DNA of 64,000 nt from Bidens hawaiensis (lineage: Eukaryota; Streptophyta; Magnoliopsida; Asterales; Asteraceae). Location: NCBI GenBank assembly GCA_021521415.1, contig JAIQDT010003818.1, positions 62,001 to 126,000 on the forward strand. Reading direction: 5' to 3'. Shown here piece by piece: positions 1 through 10,403 of the stretch. A model generated the notes under the pieces. It did no database searches, was not told the DNA's origin, and saw only the letters and a program-made list of their open reading frames with translations. The stretch's first letter is position 1. Every line of letters starts with the position of its first letter. Made by a program: the position numbers and the translations under genes.

Positions 1-1108
1 AATCTGTTCTTCATCATTTCTGGTGGAGCCGAAAATAACATCGTCGACATAAATCTAAACCCAGATCAGATCTTTCTCAACTGTTTTAAGGAGTAAAGTC
101 TAATAGATGGTTCCTTTGTTGTACCCATGCTCCAGTAGATGAGCCATCAGAGTTGCATATCATGCCTGAGGCACTTGATGAAGACCATAAAGAGCTTTGT
201 CTAACTTGTAAATGTAAGTAGGATGCTTTGAGTCAACATAACCCGGTGGCTGGTCCACATAACTTTCCTCCTTTACTTCTCCATACAATAACGCTATCTT
301 GACATCCATTTGGTAAACTGTGAACCCCATGTCGGAAGTATATGCTAATAAAATGTGAATGGCCTCAAGAAGAGCCACTGGAGCATACACTTCAGTGTAA
401 TCTAAACTTCAACCTAACGAAAACCACGAACCACAATCCATTCTTTGTTTCGAACAATAACCCTGGTATTATCTTGCTTGTTACGAAAAACCCATCTTGT
501 ATCTAAAACTTTGTTCCCAACGGGCAACTCAACCAATCTCCAGACCTTGATTTTCTCAAACTGATTCAATTGTTCATTCATAACATCCACTAAACTTGGT
601 TCTTACAAAGCCATTTCAATAAACTTAGGCTCAATATAAGAAATGAAACAAGAAAATAAGCAACTGTTGATGTGTCATGTCTGACTTCTAGTTGAGACAC
701 CTGTTTCAAGGGGACCTATGACATTTTCGATTGGATGATCCCGTTAAATTCTTGTTGGAATGGAATAATCAGCAACTGAACTGTTAGTTGGCAGATTTTT
801 TGGATCATCAAGGATTTTAAAGAGGGGGTTCTTCTATCCAAATGCAGCAGTATTATGCGAGTACGAGGTACTGGCAATGTACTCATTTGGTATGACATCT
901 GGGAATAGGGTGCTACCAAATATTTGACGAATGTCACTCTCCTCCTCAACAGATGAAACATTGGTAGCAGAAGTCTTAGTTTCACTTTCTTGTTGACTTG
1001 AAGACATCGGCTGAGCACTATCCAATGATTCTAGCAGATCTATGCTCAGCACAGGAGTTTTTTTAAAATAAGTAGTCATATCGTCCTCTTCATCAATAGT
1101 ATTTGAAG
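1..1108 (-). pseudogene. Copia element G: reverse transcriptase part of pol (broken, continues off left edge)
   Basis: Read on the minus strand this is the IN-RT linker followed by the Copia reverse transcriptase. The linker is acidic and Ser/Thr-rich (about 1108-700). The RT begins near 600 with FEKIKVWRLVELPVGNKV and the TRWVFRNK block. It continues with VYQMDVK, a YVDQPPGY block and LDKALYGLHQ, and reaches the catalytic YVDD box at about 3-25 (YVDDVIFGSTRNDEEQ). Stops and frame changes interrupt it, so it is not translatable as one protein. It resumes at 10404, on the far side of element D, where the integrase C-terminus of the same polyprotein is found. RNase H and the 3' LTR must lie left of the window. 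Confidence 0.85.
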
Positions 1109-1629
1109 TACCTTGTAACATCCCCAAAATTTTGATCCAAATTTGACAAATTAATAAAGTTAAAGGATCAATAATTATCTCAAAGACAAGTAATGGGAAA
1201 AATTTAAATAAAGAAATATAAGAGAAACAAAGAAATAAAAAGATTTCCTAAGGTAAGTTTTCCCACATGAAGAAAATAAGAAAAATAAACTACATCTCAC
1301 ATGGAAAGATATAAGAAAGTGGAAGCATTCCACGTGGGTATAAATAAGGAAAATGGAATCCATCCCACATGGAAATTGGTATAGAAATGGAAGCTCTTTA
1401 TAAGAGATAAAGTTTCCATAGTTATATTCTTTTATGCTTAGAATGCACCTAGTGGTCCTAGAAGAGGGTGTGGAGCACCCGACGCGCACGCGCATGCGCT
1501 TGGGCGAGGACGAAGACGATGGCGACGACGATTGCGAAGGCGAAGGCGACAGCGACGGAGAAGGGCGTTGGGCGCAATGTGGCGCTTTGATGGCGCACTT
1601 TGCACTTCGCTCGCTCGCATCGCCGTGAG

Positions 1630-3534
1630 TGTCACACCCCAACCTACGGCGGAAATGCCGGGGCGCGAACTGATTGTCACAACTCTCAAGGTTACTATCA
1701 TGCACAATATTTAAATGACAATATCTATTAATTGAATTCCATTATCAAATAAATCAAATACAAACAAACAAGTACATAATTCATACAACAATACAAATTT
1801 TATATTTCTTGACTAAAATATTCTTCTAGCTAAATTCTTCACTAAGTCTTCACCAACCTGCATATGCGTATAAAATAGAATTTTGTCAACAGCACATGTT
1901 GAGTGAGCAACACACCAGTTTAAGTGTACATATAATATAGTATAAAAATAAGTATTTGCAACAAGTCATATGAGAATAACAAATTAACCAAATGAGAAAG
2001 TATAACTGAGATGTCGAGAAGCACAAGGCTAACGACTGGCGTATGATCATACTAGAGTGAGATTATGTTGGACCTCTCCGAATGAGGAAGCATACAAAGC
2101 AAATAAGCACATAAACAAGTAAGGTATAAGTTGTTAACACATAAGACAATAGTTGCAGTTTTGAGTATAAGTACATATGAGAAAATATATTTACGCATAT
2201 GTCCCCAGAACAGTTAAAAGAGGAAAAATAGGGGGAATGTGGTACTCACCTCAAAGACGAACGAAGATGATTAAGATAATGAGAACGAGGAAAAGAATCA
2301 CACGCAGACGTTAAAGCCTATGAGAAAACGAGAGCAAATGGATACACTAAATAACAAATTTATTATGAACAATATTATAATAATTTAATATTATATATCA
2401 AGATTTATTATTTAAAACAATTATTTTAACTTATAAAAACATAACTTAGTAAATATTATTTGTAGTTTTATAACATTAGTTTACTTGATTTTATATATAT
2501 GAAAATTAGATTTTTAAGTTAATATATATTTATACATATATGCTTATATACGTATATACACAAATGAAAACGTGAGTTAAACGAGTATTGTAATGTCTGT
2601 TTTTATTAAAATATAATATTTATTAGTTGTTACTATGATTATTATAATTGTTAAATGGTTAAAACAATATAAAACAAGAAATTCCAAAAAAATCGGGGTG
2701 GCAGGGGGTCGAACCCGCGACCTGCCCCCCACGATGCATGGTGTTTAACCAACTGGGCTACCAGTGATGCGTAAATGAATCTGGTTTCCATCTTATAAGT
2801 ACAAACGCGGCCAAAACCAATTCAAGAACAAACTCTAACCATATCAATTCGATCCATCCTGACACAATCAATCGAATTTATATTGAGGCTATTGATACGC
2901 ATCATAACGCGAACCTAATGATGTAATTAATTACCTCGGACGATCCTTGACGATGGGTTAATTGAGCGGGGCAGTTGTCGGCAATAACGAGTTCCCGATA
3001 ACGTATCAAACCAATACGATATTACAATTGAATACCAGGGTTAGAACGGCGACGAGTGGTATAATAAAACTTGAGTCTTAATTGAAATAATATGACCATT
3101 AACTTGTTTAACAAGCTCAGTTTAATGTCGGCCTCGTTAATTAGGAAAAACATATCAAATTGATCCATATAACCAAATTGAAAACGTCTATGAACCGAAA
3201 ATGTTAAGAATAATACAATCAATGATTCAATTGCTAAATTAGGTGCGAGAATTAAGGCCCAAGTCGTAAATTTGTATAAACGGGTATCATAAATGGGTCA
3301 CGGGTTTAGATTAGGTGAAAAGGATATGGTTATGGTTAAAGGGTTATGATCTCAATTTGCACTTTAGTCCCTATGAATTGAGGGTGGAAACATAATAAGG
3401 TAAGAGTTTGGTTTGGGATTAAAATTGTCATACTTTGAAAGTTATAAACATATATTATAATAAGTTAAGAGTTTGGTATGGGTTATGTTGGGTATTTAAT
3501 AAAAATATTGATTCAGAAAACCCGAGTTATTACA
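1630..3534 (-). mobile_element. Element E: solo LTR nested in the 5' LTR of D
   Basis: This 1905-bp block starts TGTCACACCCC and ends TTATTACA. It is absent from the otherwise matching position of D's 3' LTR (near 8560). It is flanked by GTGAG (1625-1629) and GCGAG (3535-3539), while the empty 3' LTR has one GCGAG. The duplication is therefore GYGAG with a single CpG-type C-to-T change. The TGTNACACCCC start is what the minus-oriented Gypsy LTRs in this window show at their plus-strand left end, so the element is assigned to the minus strand. No internal region remains, so it is a solo LTR left by LTR-LTR recombination. Confidence 0.85.
2686..2770 (-). other. tRNA-like pol III cassette inside solo LTR E
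   Basis: On the minus strand a good A box (TAGCCCAGTTGG, 2760-2749) is followed 33 nt later by a B box (GGTTCGACCCC, 2715-2705). A run of seven T (2692-2686) then resembles a pol III terminator. A CAT triplet sits where the anticodon would be. The acceptor arms do not pair, and the D and T stems are poor. It is therefore not a functional tRNA gene and is better read as a tRNA relic or SINE head captured by the LTR. Confidence 0.45.
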
Positions 3535-3665
3535 GCGAGCCGCCTTAGTATTTTTGGATAACGAGAATTAGACCTATACGTGACAAGCTATCAATGACAA
3601 GGGACCAAAAACGTAAACTAATATCCAAGGACCCATCGCGATACACAATGAGTCGAAGAACAAGG

Positions 3666-3874
3666 CCATCGCGTATCGCGATGGTCCGTTATGACTCAGG
3701 GACACGTGTCACATCCGGGCGACACATGGCAGACATGGCAGGCCACGTGGCAACAAGTGGCAGATGTTTCAGGCCACGTGGCGACACGTGGCATGACCTC
3801 AGAAAAGAAGGCGTCACGATATGCGACGCAATTAAGGTAAAGCCCATTGCGTAACTCAATTTTTGCTATAAAAA
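3666..3874 (+). promoter_or_regulatory. Promoter block of D 5' LTR: palindrome, G-box array, TATA
   Basis: A near-perfect palindrome CCATCGCGTATCGCGATGG (3666-3684) is followed by four CACGTG cores (3703, 3744, 3775, 3785), several in the extended form CCACGTGGC. About 75 bp later comes CTATAAAAA (3866-3874). G-box/ABRE elements are known binding sites of plant bZIP and bHLH factors. That this block drives D transcription is inferred from the order of the motifs. Confidence 0.6.
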
Positions 3875-5426
3875 TGGTGAGGATCACGGCTCATTTCCCA
3901 CACACACATCCACTCTCTCTAGAATAATTTTCTCTCTCTACCTCGTTTTGCGTGCCACCGACCTGACAATCATCACCTCGTAATCCGTGCCAATACCCGA
4001 CATTTCCTCAAAGTACGTGCCAACAGATCATGAGGACCGGCGCACATAGTTTTGCGTGTCAATCTCATAGTACGTGCCAAGCTCCGAGGTTCTGACGGTT
4101 TAAGTCCCGATATACGATATAGAGTAGAAGTGCTGCCCGATAGGTGATAAATATGTAACTCCGAATACCCGTGTGAGGTAGGAGTTCTGTCTAAGTTATT
4201 ATTTTATTATTATAAATGTCTTAGACCATAGTCGGGCGTATAGCCCAAACTTTGATTACAATTTAGCATAATATAATTCTTAAGCAAATGTGATAGTGAA
4301 AATAGTTTTTCTTTATGACTAAGAAATATAATATTTATATAAGAGATTATAGTTAAGAAATTTATGTTTCTTCTTGAAAAAGAAACTCAGTATAGATGTT
4401 TCTTCCTGAAGAAGAAAAAAACATATAATTGGTAAATAAAGAAAGGGACTTAAGGTCCAAATTATTTATATAAACAAATGACGTTATCAAGGTTTATGCT
4501 ATACAAAATAGACTAAAGGTCTAAAGCTAGATCGATGATCTAGTTATTTATAGAAATGTTATTCTCGTATTATAGGTCCGAGGTAACAAAACAAGAAGCA
4601 GAAATCAAAAAACAGGAATCAGTATCAGAAACTGATTATAAACAGAAAAGGTGAATACACCCTAAACTTTTACAAAATCTTTTAGAGTCAAAATGTTTAC
4701 ATAGGATTTACGAATCCCTAAAACTTTGTGTTACAATAATAAGAAATGGACACTCTGATTAAGAGTATACATGTGTCTGGATCCAGTCATATATGGTGAC
4801 TCGGAGTTCCCTGAGGCCATGCATATCATCAACATGCCTCTGAAAGTTTTACGGGATTGTTTAGAGAAATGATATTGTGTATATAATTAATTATACAAGG
4901 TACTTAGGGTAATTTGATCCCAATGAAGTTGGGTGCCTAATGAGTAGTCACAAATATATTATTGTTGGTTTCACAAAGGTATTGAAAAGAATTTTACAGA
5001 GTCAGCGTCATTCACCAGCTGTGTTCTGACGTATTTTCTAACCACTTTACAGGAAAACAGAAAGGTTAGGACAGACAAGCAAGATAGGATAGAAGATTGG
5101 GGAATTAGTCATTTTATGCTATCTGATGGCTCAGATATTTTATACTAAAATACTATAAAGAATCATGTTTTTTATTGAAAGGTATTTGAAATATCAAAAA
5201 GGTATTTAAACCCGAGATTTTCAATTATAATAATATAATATTTAAGATTTCCGCTGAAAAGACTTATTTTCTCAAACATGCTATGTAAACATTAAATGGA
5301 TATATTACTCCAACATTTTATAAATGAAAATTTTATATTAAAAGACTTCCGTAACTCTGATATATTTACAAAATAGGTACCAACTATTGGTCACACGCCT
5401 AGGCCCTAAATCGGGGTGTGACAGGT

Positions 5427-5438
5427 TGGTATTAGAGC
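5427..5438 (+). other. Primer-binding site of element D
   Basis: TGGTATTAGAGC lies three bases after the LTR end. It differs by one base (C to T at the seventh position) from the TGGTATCAGAGC site complementary to initiator Met tRNA that the other elements here carry. Confidence 0.8.
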
Positions 5439-6066
5439 CATCGATCTTAGCGAATTAGGTATTTTATTGTACCTAGGCTTTGTTTAAGGATAAGTTTCAA
5501 AAACTTATTATACAAAATATTGATTTAAGTAAATAAGATACTTGATTGAAAATATAAAAAAATTACTATCGTTAAATGATAAGATATAACAAGTATAGAT
5601 AAGATAGGAATGTCTTTCTATCCCTAATCTAACTCCGCACAAATGTGATCGTCAATCTAGTGACGAATTATTTCAACACCTATCAAGTAAAGCAAAATAA
5701 TTCATAGGGACATCATTGCTCTCAATATCTAGCAAAGAAAACTCGTGTCAAATATCAATGGAGGAAGATCCATATTCTTTTGATTCTAAATATCCCACTA
5801 GCACATGTCATTCCAAAATATGCATGGAATAGGATCGAGTAGCTCCAAGAAATCAATGACATCAAAGAGAAAATAAGTAAAGATGGAAGAAAAAGAAAGA
5901 GAAAAGGAGACCAGCAAAAACATCAAGAAAGAAATAGTACCTTAGTAGTTATAAAGTGTAGTTGTAATAAATAAGTCGTGCACTCTCGTAACTATAATAA
6001 AATAAATAAAAGATATGTTTTGAATTCTTTGAATATTGGACTTATCTTTTAAAAATTTATTGTGGT

Positions 6067-7186
6067 ATGCCAAGAGAAGAAAGTGCAAACTCTCACAATA
6101 GTCCTCCCAAGAAAACTAGAAATGAAGAAAATGTTGAAAATAAAAATAATGAAATTCCTGCCCAATATATAGAAGGAATTCAAAAGATGATTAAGGAAGC
6201 TATGAATCCAGTTCTTGACGCAATCAAAGACATTTCTACAAGTCAAAGTCAACCAAAATCCAATAAAAGAAGTAAAAGAAAATCTGTTCATTCAAGAAAG
6301 GAAGAGGCTCATGATAGCTCTTCATCTGATAATAATTCAAGGAACAAGAAACGAAAGAAACGAAAGGTCCAAAAAGGATGTGACTTTAAGAACTTTAAAA
6401 CTTACGATCCTAAAGAATTTTATGGAGACTCGGATGGTATAGCTTCTATGAGATGGCTAGAAGAACAAGAATCAATCGTCATCATAAGCAAATGCACCGG
6501 TGAGGAAGCTATCCAGTATTCTTCACAAATGTTCAAGGAATAAGCTCTTGAATGGTGGAACACCCTGATTCAAAACAAGGGTCGAGAAACAATGTATAAC
6601 TTAAATTGGGAAACATTCAAAGGTCTCATATTAAAGAAATTTTTCCCAACCCATGGAATGGATCAAATCCAAACCTAGTTATGGAATCACAAGGTTATTG
6701 GTACAAATCTTAAGGAATATAACACTAAATTCCTAGAATACTGCCGACTGGTTCCACATCTAGTAACTCCGGAATATAATAAAGTAACTCGTTATATATA
6801 TATATGGATTACCAAGAGAAATAAGAGATATGGTTCGATCCAATATGCCAGAAACAGTTGATTTGGCTTCGGAATTGGCCGGATATTTAATCAAAAGTAT
6901 GATAAGAAATCAAGAGGAAGAAAAGAAGAAAGACAAAGAAACCAAGAAATCTAAAAATTACGAGAAGTTAGAAATAGAAGAAAGTACTCCCAAGTCAGCC
7001 TGTAAGACTTGGGGAAGAAATGATACTAAAAAATGTCAACTAAAAAATAAAAATAATTGTGCATACTGCAAAAGAGCAGGTCACACAATAGAAGAATGTC
7101 GTAAGAAGCTAGGAGTATGTTTTACGTGTGGAGAAACGGGTCACTTTAAGACTGAATGCCCGAAAAGAAAAGCTAATCAAGATTAA
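6067..7186 (+). pseudogene. gag: Gag of element D (Gypsy-type, broken)
   Basis: The protein starts MPREESANSHNS and has a Lys/Ser-rich N-terminal part. The retrotransposon Gag core follows (KNFKTYDPKEFYGDSDGI, then MRWLEEQESI, ALEWWNTLIQ and EYCRLVPHLVTPEY). Two CX2CX4HX4C zinc knuckles lie at the C-terminus: CAYCKRAGHTIEEC and CFTCGETGHFKTEC. Three lesions break it. There is a TAA at 6541, where a Gln is usual before ALEWW, and a TAG near 6677 before LWNH. A frameshift lies in the TA run near 6793-6805, after which the frame continues to a stop at 7184. Gag would form the retrotransposon particle. Nothing resembling protease or pol follows. Confidence 0.85.
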
Positions 7187-8073
7187 TGAATGATAAGATT
7201 ATATCAAAGAAATGTTAGATAGATTAGTTAACTTTTGGTACATTAATTGTAACTCGATAAGTTTTGTTAATCAAAGAAGGGTATCTAATTTCCTATATTA
7301 TAAATGAAATATTAGCATACAGATCGTGTTAATACACAAGAATTCTTACATTTAAAGGATAATTAGAGTTTCAAACACTGAAGAGTTTTTCTGAAACTTA
7401 GAACAAATGAAACGTTGAGATAACGTATCATCTAGAAGGATGACTAGAAAGAAAGGATACGTCAAACGTTAGAAAATGTTTAAATATGCGAGGAAAATAT
7501 ATTAACGAATTTCCGATCAATCACAAGATATTCAAGGAATCCAGATGATTGAATTATCTACCAAACTAAGGTTGATAAAAGGTCAAAGAAACGGAATTCA
7601 AGAATATTCAAGCAATACAATTGCTAAGTATAGCAAATATGATTAAGCCAAAGTACAAAGGAACTGCCAGAATACAAAAGAACACTAATGAGCAAAACCA
7701 AGGACAGAATGGATTCGACAGACTGAATTCAAACAACAACTTAGTGGAATAGATTCGATAGACTGAATCAAAACAACAATGTAGTTAACATCAGTAAATG
7801 TTTAGAATACAAAACAGTAAGGTAAATAGTTAAACACAACTGATCATTGTGTTTATCAATTTATAATAACTGATGATATTCTGAGCTATTAACTGGTTAC
7901 ATCATTTAAGGATGTAAGCTAACAACAAAACAAAAACTTTAGTCATTCTGCATATAAATAGTAACAACAACAATCAGATTAGAAAGAATCTAATCAGCAA
8001 TCGAAAGGTAAAAACCATTCACATTTAATACAACGAATCTAGAGGACGAGATTCATTCCAAGGTGGGGGAGGA
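7187..8073 (+). other. Non-coding 3' internal region and polypurine tract of element D
   Basis: About 890 bp with no open frame or recognisable domain lies where a Gypsy element would begin pol. It is A-rich with short repeated words such as ATTCGACAGACTGAAT (about 7713-7770, two copies). It ends with a purine tract AGGTGGGGGAGGA (8061-8073) directly before the 3' LTR, which fits a plus-strand priming site. Confidence 0.7.
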
Positions 8074-10398
8074 TGTAACATCCCCAAAATTTTGATCCAA
8101 ATTTTGACAAATTAATAAAGTTAAAGGATCAATAATAATTTCAAAGCCAAGTAATGGGAAAATTTTAAATAAGGAAATATAAGAGAAATAAAGAAATAAA
8201 AAGATTTCCTAAGGTAAGTTTTCCCATATGAAGAAAATAAGAAAAAGAAACTTCATCCCACATGGAAAGATGTAAGAAAGTGGAAGCATTCCACATGAGT
8301 ATAAATAAGAAAAATGGAATCCATCCCACATGGAAAGTGGTAAAGAAATGGAATCTCTTTATAAGAGATAAAGTTTCCATAGTTATATTCTTTTATTCTT
8401 AGCATGAACCTAGTGGTTCTAGCGAAGGGTGCGGAGAACCCGACGCGCATGCGCACACGCTCGGGGTCAGACGAGGACGAGGGCGATGGCGAAGGACGTT
8501 GGGCGCAATGTGGCGCTTTGATGGAGCACTTTGCACTTCTCACAATCGCATCGCCGCGAGCCGCCTTAGTATTTTTGGATAACGCGAATTAGACCTAGAC
8601 GTGACAAGCTATCAAAGACAAGGGACCAAAAATGTAAAATAATATCCAGGGACCCATCGCGATATGCGATGAGTCCAAGAACAAGGCCATCGCGTATCGC
8701 GATGGACCGTTATGACTCAGGGATATGTGTCACATCCGGGTGACACGTGGCAGACATGGCAGGCCACGTGGCAACACGTGGCAGACGTGTCAGGCCACGT
8801 GGCGACACGTGGGATGACCTCAGAAAAGAAGGCGTCGCGATACGCGACGCAATTAAGGTAAAGCCCATCGCGTATCGCGATGGGACTCAATTTTTGCTAT
8901 AAAAGGGTGAGGATCACGGCTCATTTCTCACACACACATCCACTCTCTCTAGAATAATTTTCTCTCTCTACCTCGTTTTGCATGTCACTGACCCGACAAT
9001 CATCACCTCGTAATCCGTGCCAGTACCCGACATTTCCTCAAAGTACATGCCAAGCTCCGAGGTTCTGACGGTTTAAGTCCTGATATACGATATGGAGTAG
9101 AAGTGTTGCCCGATAGGTGATAAATATCTAACTCCGATAACCCGTGTGAGGTAGGAATTCTTTCTAAGTTATTATTTTATTATTATAAATGGCTTAGACC
9201 ATAGTCAGGGGTATAGCCCAAACCTATATTACAATTAAGCATAATATAACTTTTCTTAAGCAAAGGTTATAGTCAAAATAGTTTTTCTTTATGACTAGAA
9301 ATATAATATTTATACAAGAGATTATAGTTAAGAAATTTATGTTTCTTCTTGAAGAAGAAACTCAGTATAGATGTTTCTTCCTAAAGAAGAAACGATTATA
9401 TAATTGGTAAATAAAGAAAGGGACTAAAGGTCCAAATGTTTTATATAAACTAATGATATTATCAAGGTTAAAGCTATACAAAACAGACTAAAGGTCTGAA
9501 GCTAGATCGATGATCTAGTTATTTATACAAAGGCTATTCTCGTACTATCAGTTCGAGATAACAAAACAAGAAGCAGAAATCAGAAAACAGGAATCAGTAT
9601 CAATAACTGATTATAAACAGAAAAGGTGAATACACCCTAAACTTTTACAAACTCTTTTAGAGTTAGAATGTTTACATAGGATTTACGAATCCATAAAACT
9701 TTGCCTTACGATAATATGAAACGGACATTCTGATTAAGAGTATACATGTGTCTGGATCCATTCATACATGGTGACTCGGAGTTCTCCGAGGCCATGTATA
9801 TCATCAACATGCCTCTGAAGTCTATAGGACTGTTCAGAGAAATGATATTGTGTATATATTTAATTTTACAATGTACTTTGGGTAATTTGATCCCAATGTA
9901 GTTGGGTGCCTAATGAGTAGTCACAAATGTATTATTGTTGATTTCACAAAGGTATTGAAAAGATTTTTACAAAGAGTCAGCGTCATTCACCAGCTGTGTG
10001 CTGACGTATTTTCTAACCGTTTTACAGGAAAACAGAAAGGTTAGGACAGACAAGCAAGACAGGATAGAAGATTGAAGAATTAGTCATTATATGCTATCTG
10101 ATGGCTCAGATATTTTATATTAAATTATTATAAAGAATCATGTTTTCAAATGAAAGGTATTTGAAATATCAAACGGGTATTTAAATCCAAGATTTTCAAT
10201 TATAATAATATAATATTTAAGACTTCCGCTGAAAAGACTTATTTTCTCAAACATGCTTTGTAAACATTAAATGGATATATTAATCCAACATTTTATAAAT
10301 GAATATTTTATATTAAAAGACTTCTGCAACTCTGATATATTTACAAAACATGTACCAACTATTGGTCACACGCCTAGGCCCTAAGTCAGGGTGTGGCA
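8074..10398 (+). repeat. 3' LTR of element D
   Basis: This 2325-bp LTR starts TGTAACATCC and ends GTGTGGCA. It lacks the E insertion and thus shows the empty site. It differs from the 5' LTR at many single positions, so D is old relative to the chromovirus at 43973-56737. The right flank TACCT matches the left flank of the element. Confidence 0.9.
8687..8905 (+). promoter_or_regulatory. Promoter block of D 3' LTR: three palindromes, five G-boxes, TATA
   Basis: The same block as in the 5' LTR is better preserved here. Palindromes occur at 8687-8705, 8832-8850 (arms GCGTCGCG around ATA) and 8864-8884. CACGTG cores begin at 8744, 8765, 8775, 8796 and 8806. CTATAAAAG is at 8897-8905. The block could fire outward into the neighbouring Copia G sequence. 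Confidence 0.6.
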
Positions 10399-10403
10399 TA
10401 CCT

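Larger units (their letters stand above)
1114..5423 (+). repeat. 5' LTR of element D (contains nested solo LTR E)
   Basis: It aligns along its length with the 3' LTR at 8074-10398 once the 1905-bp E insertion is removed. A second difference is about 65 extra bases near 4020-4080, lying between two copies of a GTACGTGCCAA word. The 3' LTR has one copy, as expected for a deletion between short direct repeats. A GC-rich block (about 1470-1630) contains many GGCGA/GACGA steps. The promoter block follows E at about 3640-3875. Confidence 0.85.
1114..10398 (+). mobile_element. Element D: Gypsy-type LTR element with gag but no pol (TR-GAG-like), inserted in Copia G
   Basis: Two LTRs (1114-5423 and 8074-10398) start TGTAACATCC and end GTGTGACA/GTGTGGCA. 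They flank a 2.65-kb internal region. The 5-bp target duplication TACCT is present at 1109-1113 and 10399-10403. A primer-binding site follows the 5' LTR and a purine tract precedes the 3' LTR, so the element is plus-strand. The internal region holds only a decayed gag with two zinc knuckles. No protease, RT, RNase H or integrase motif is visible. The 5' LTR is enlarged by a nested solo LTR (E). Insertion split the pol of Copia G between its integrase and RT domains. The gag-only layout matches the published TR-GAG class; mobilisation in trans by an autonomous relative is inference. Confidence 0.85.

Noticed and set aside
1175..1705. Minus-strand frame of 176 codons rich in Ser/Pro/Arg
   Set aside because: It lies in the GC-rich block of D's LTR, crosses the E insertion boundary, and the 3' LTR copy does not keep the frame.
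2686..2770. Functional tRNA gene
   Set aside because: The acceptor ends do not pair and the D and T stems are poor, so it is reported only as a tRNA-like cassette.
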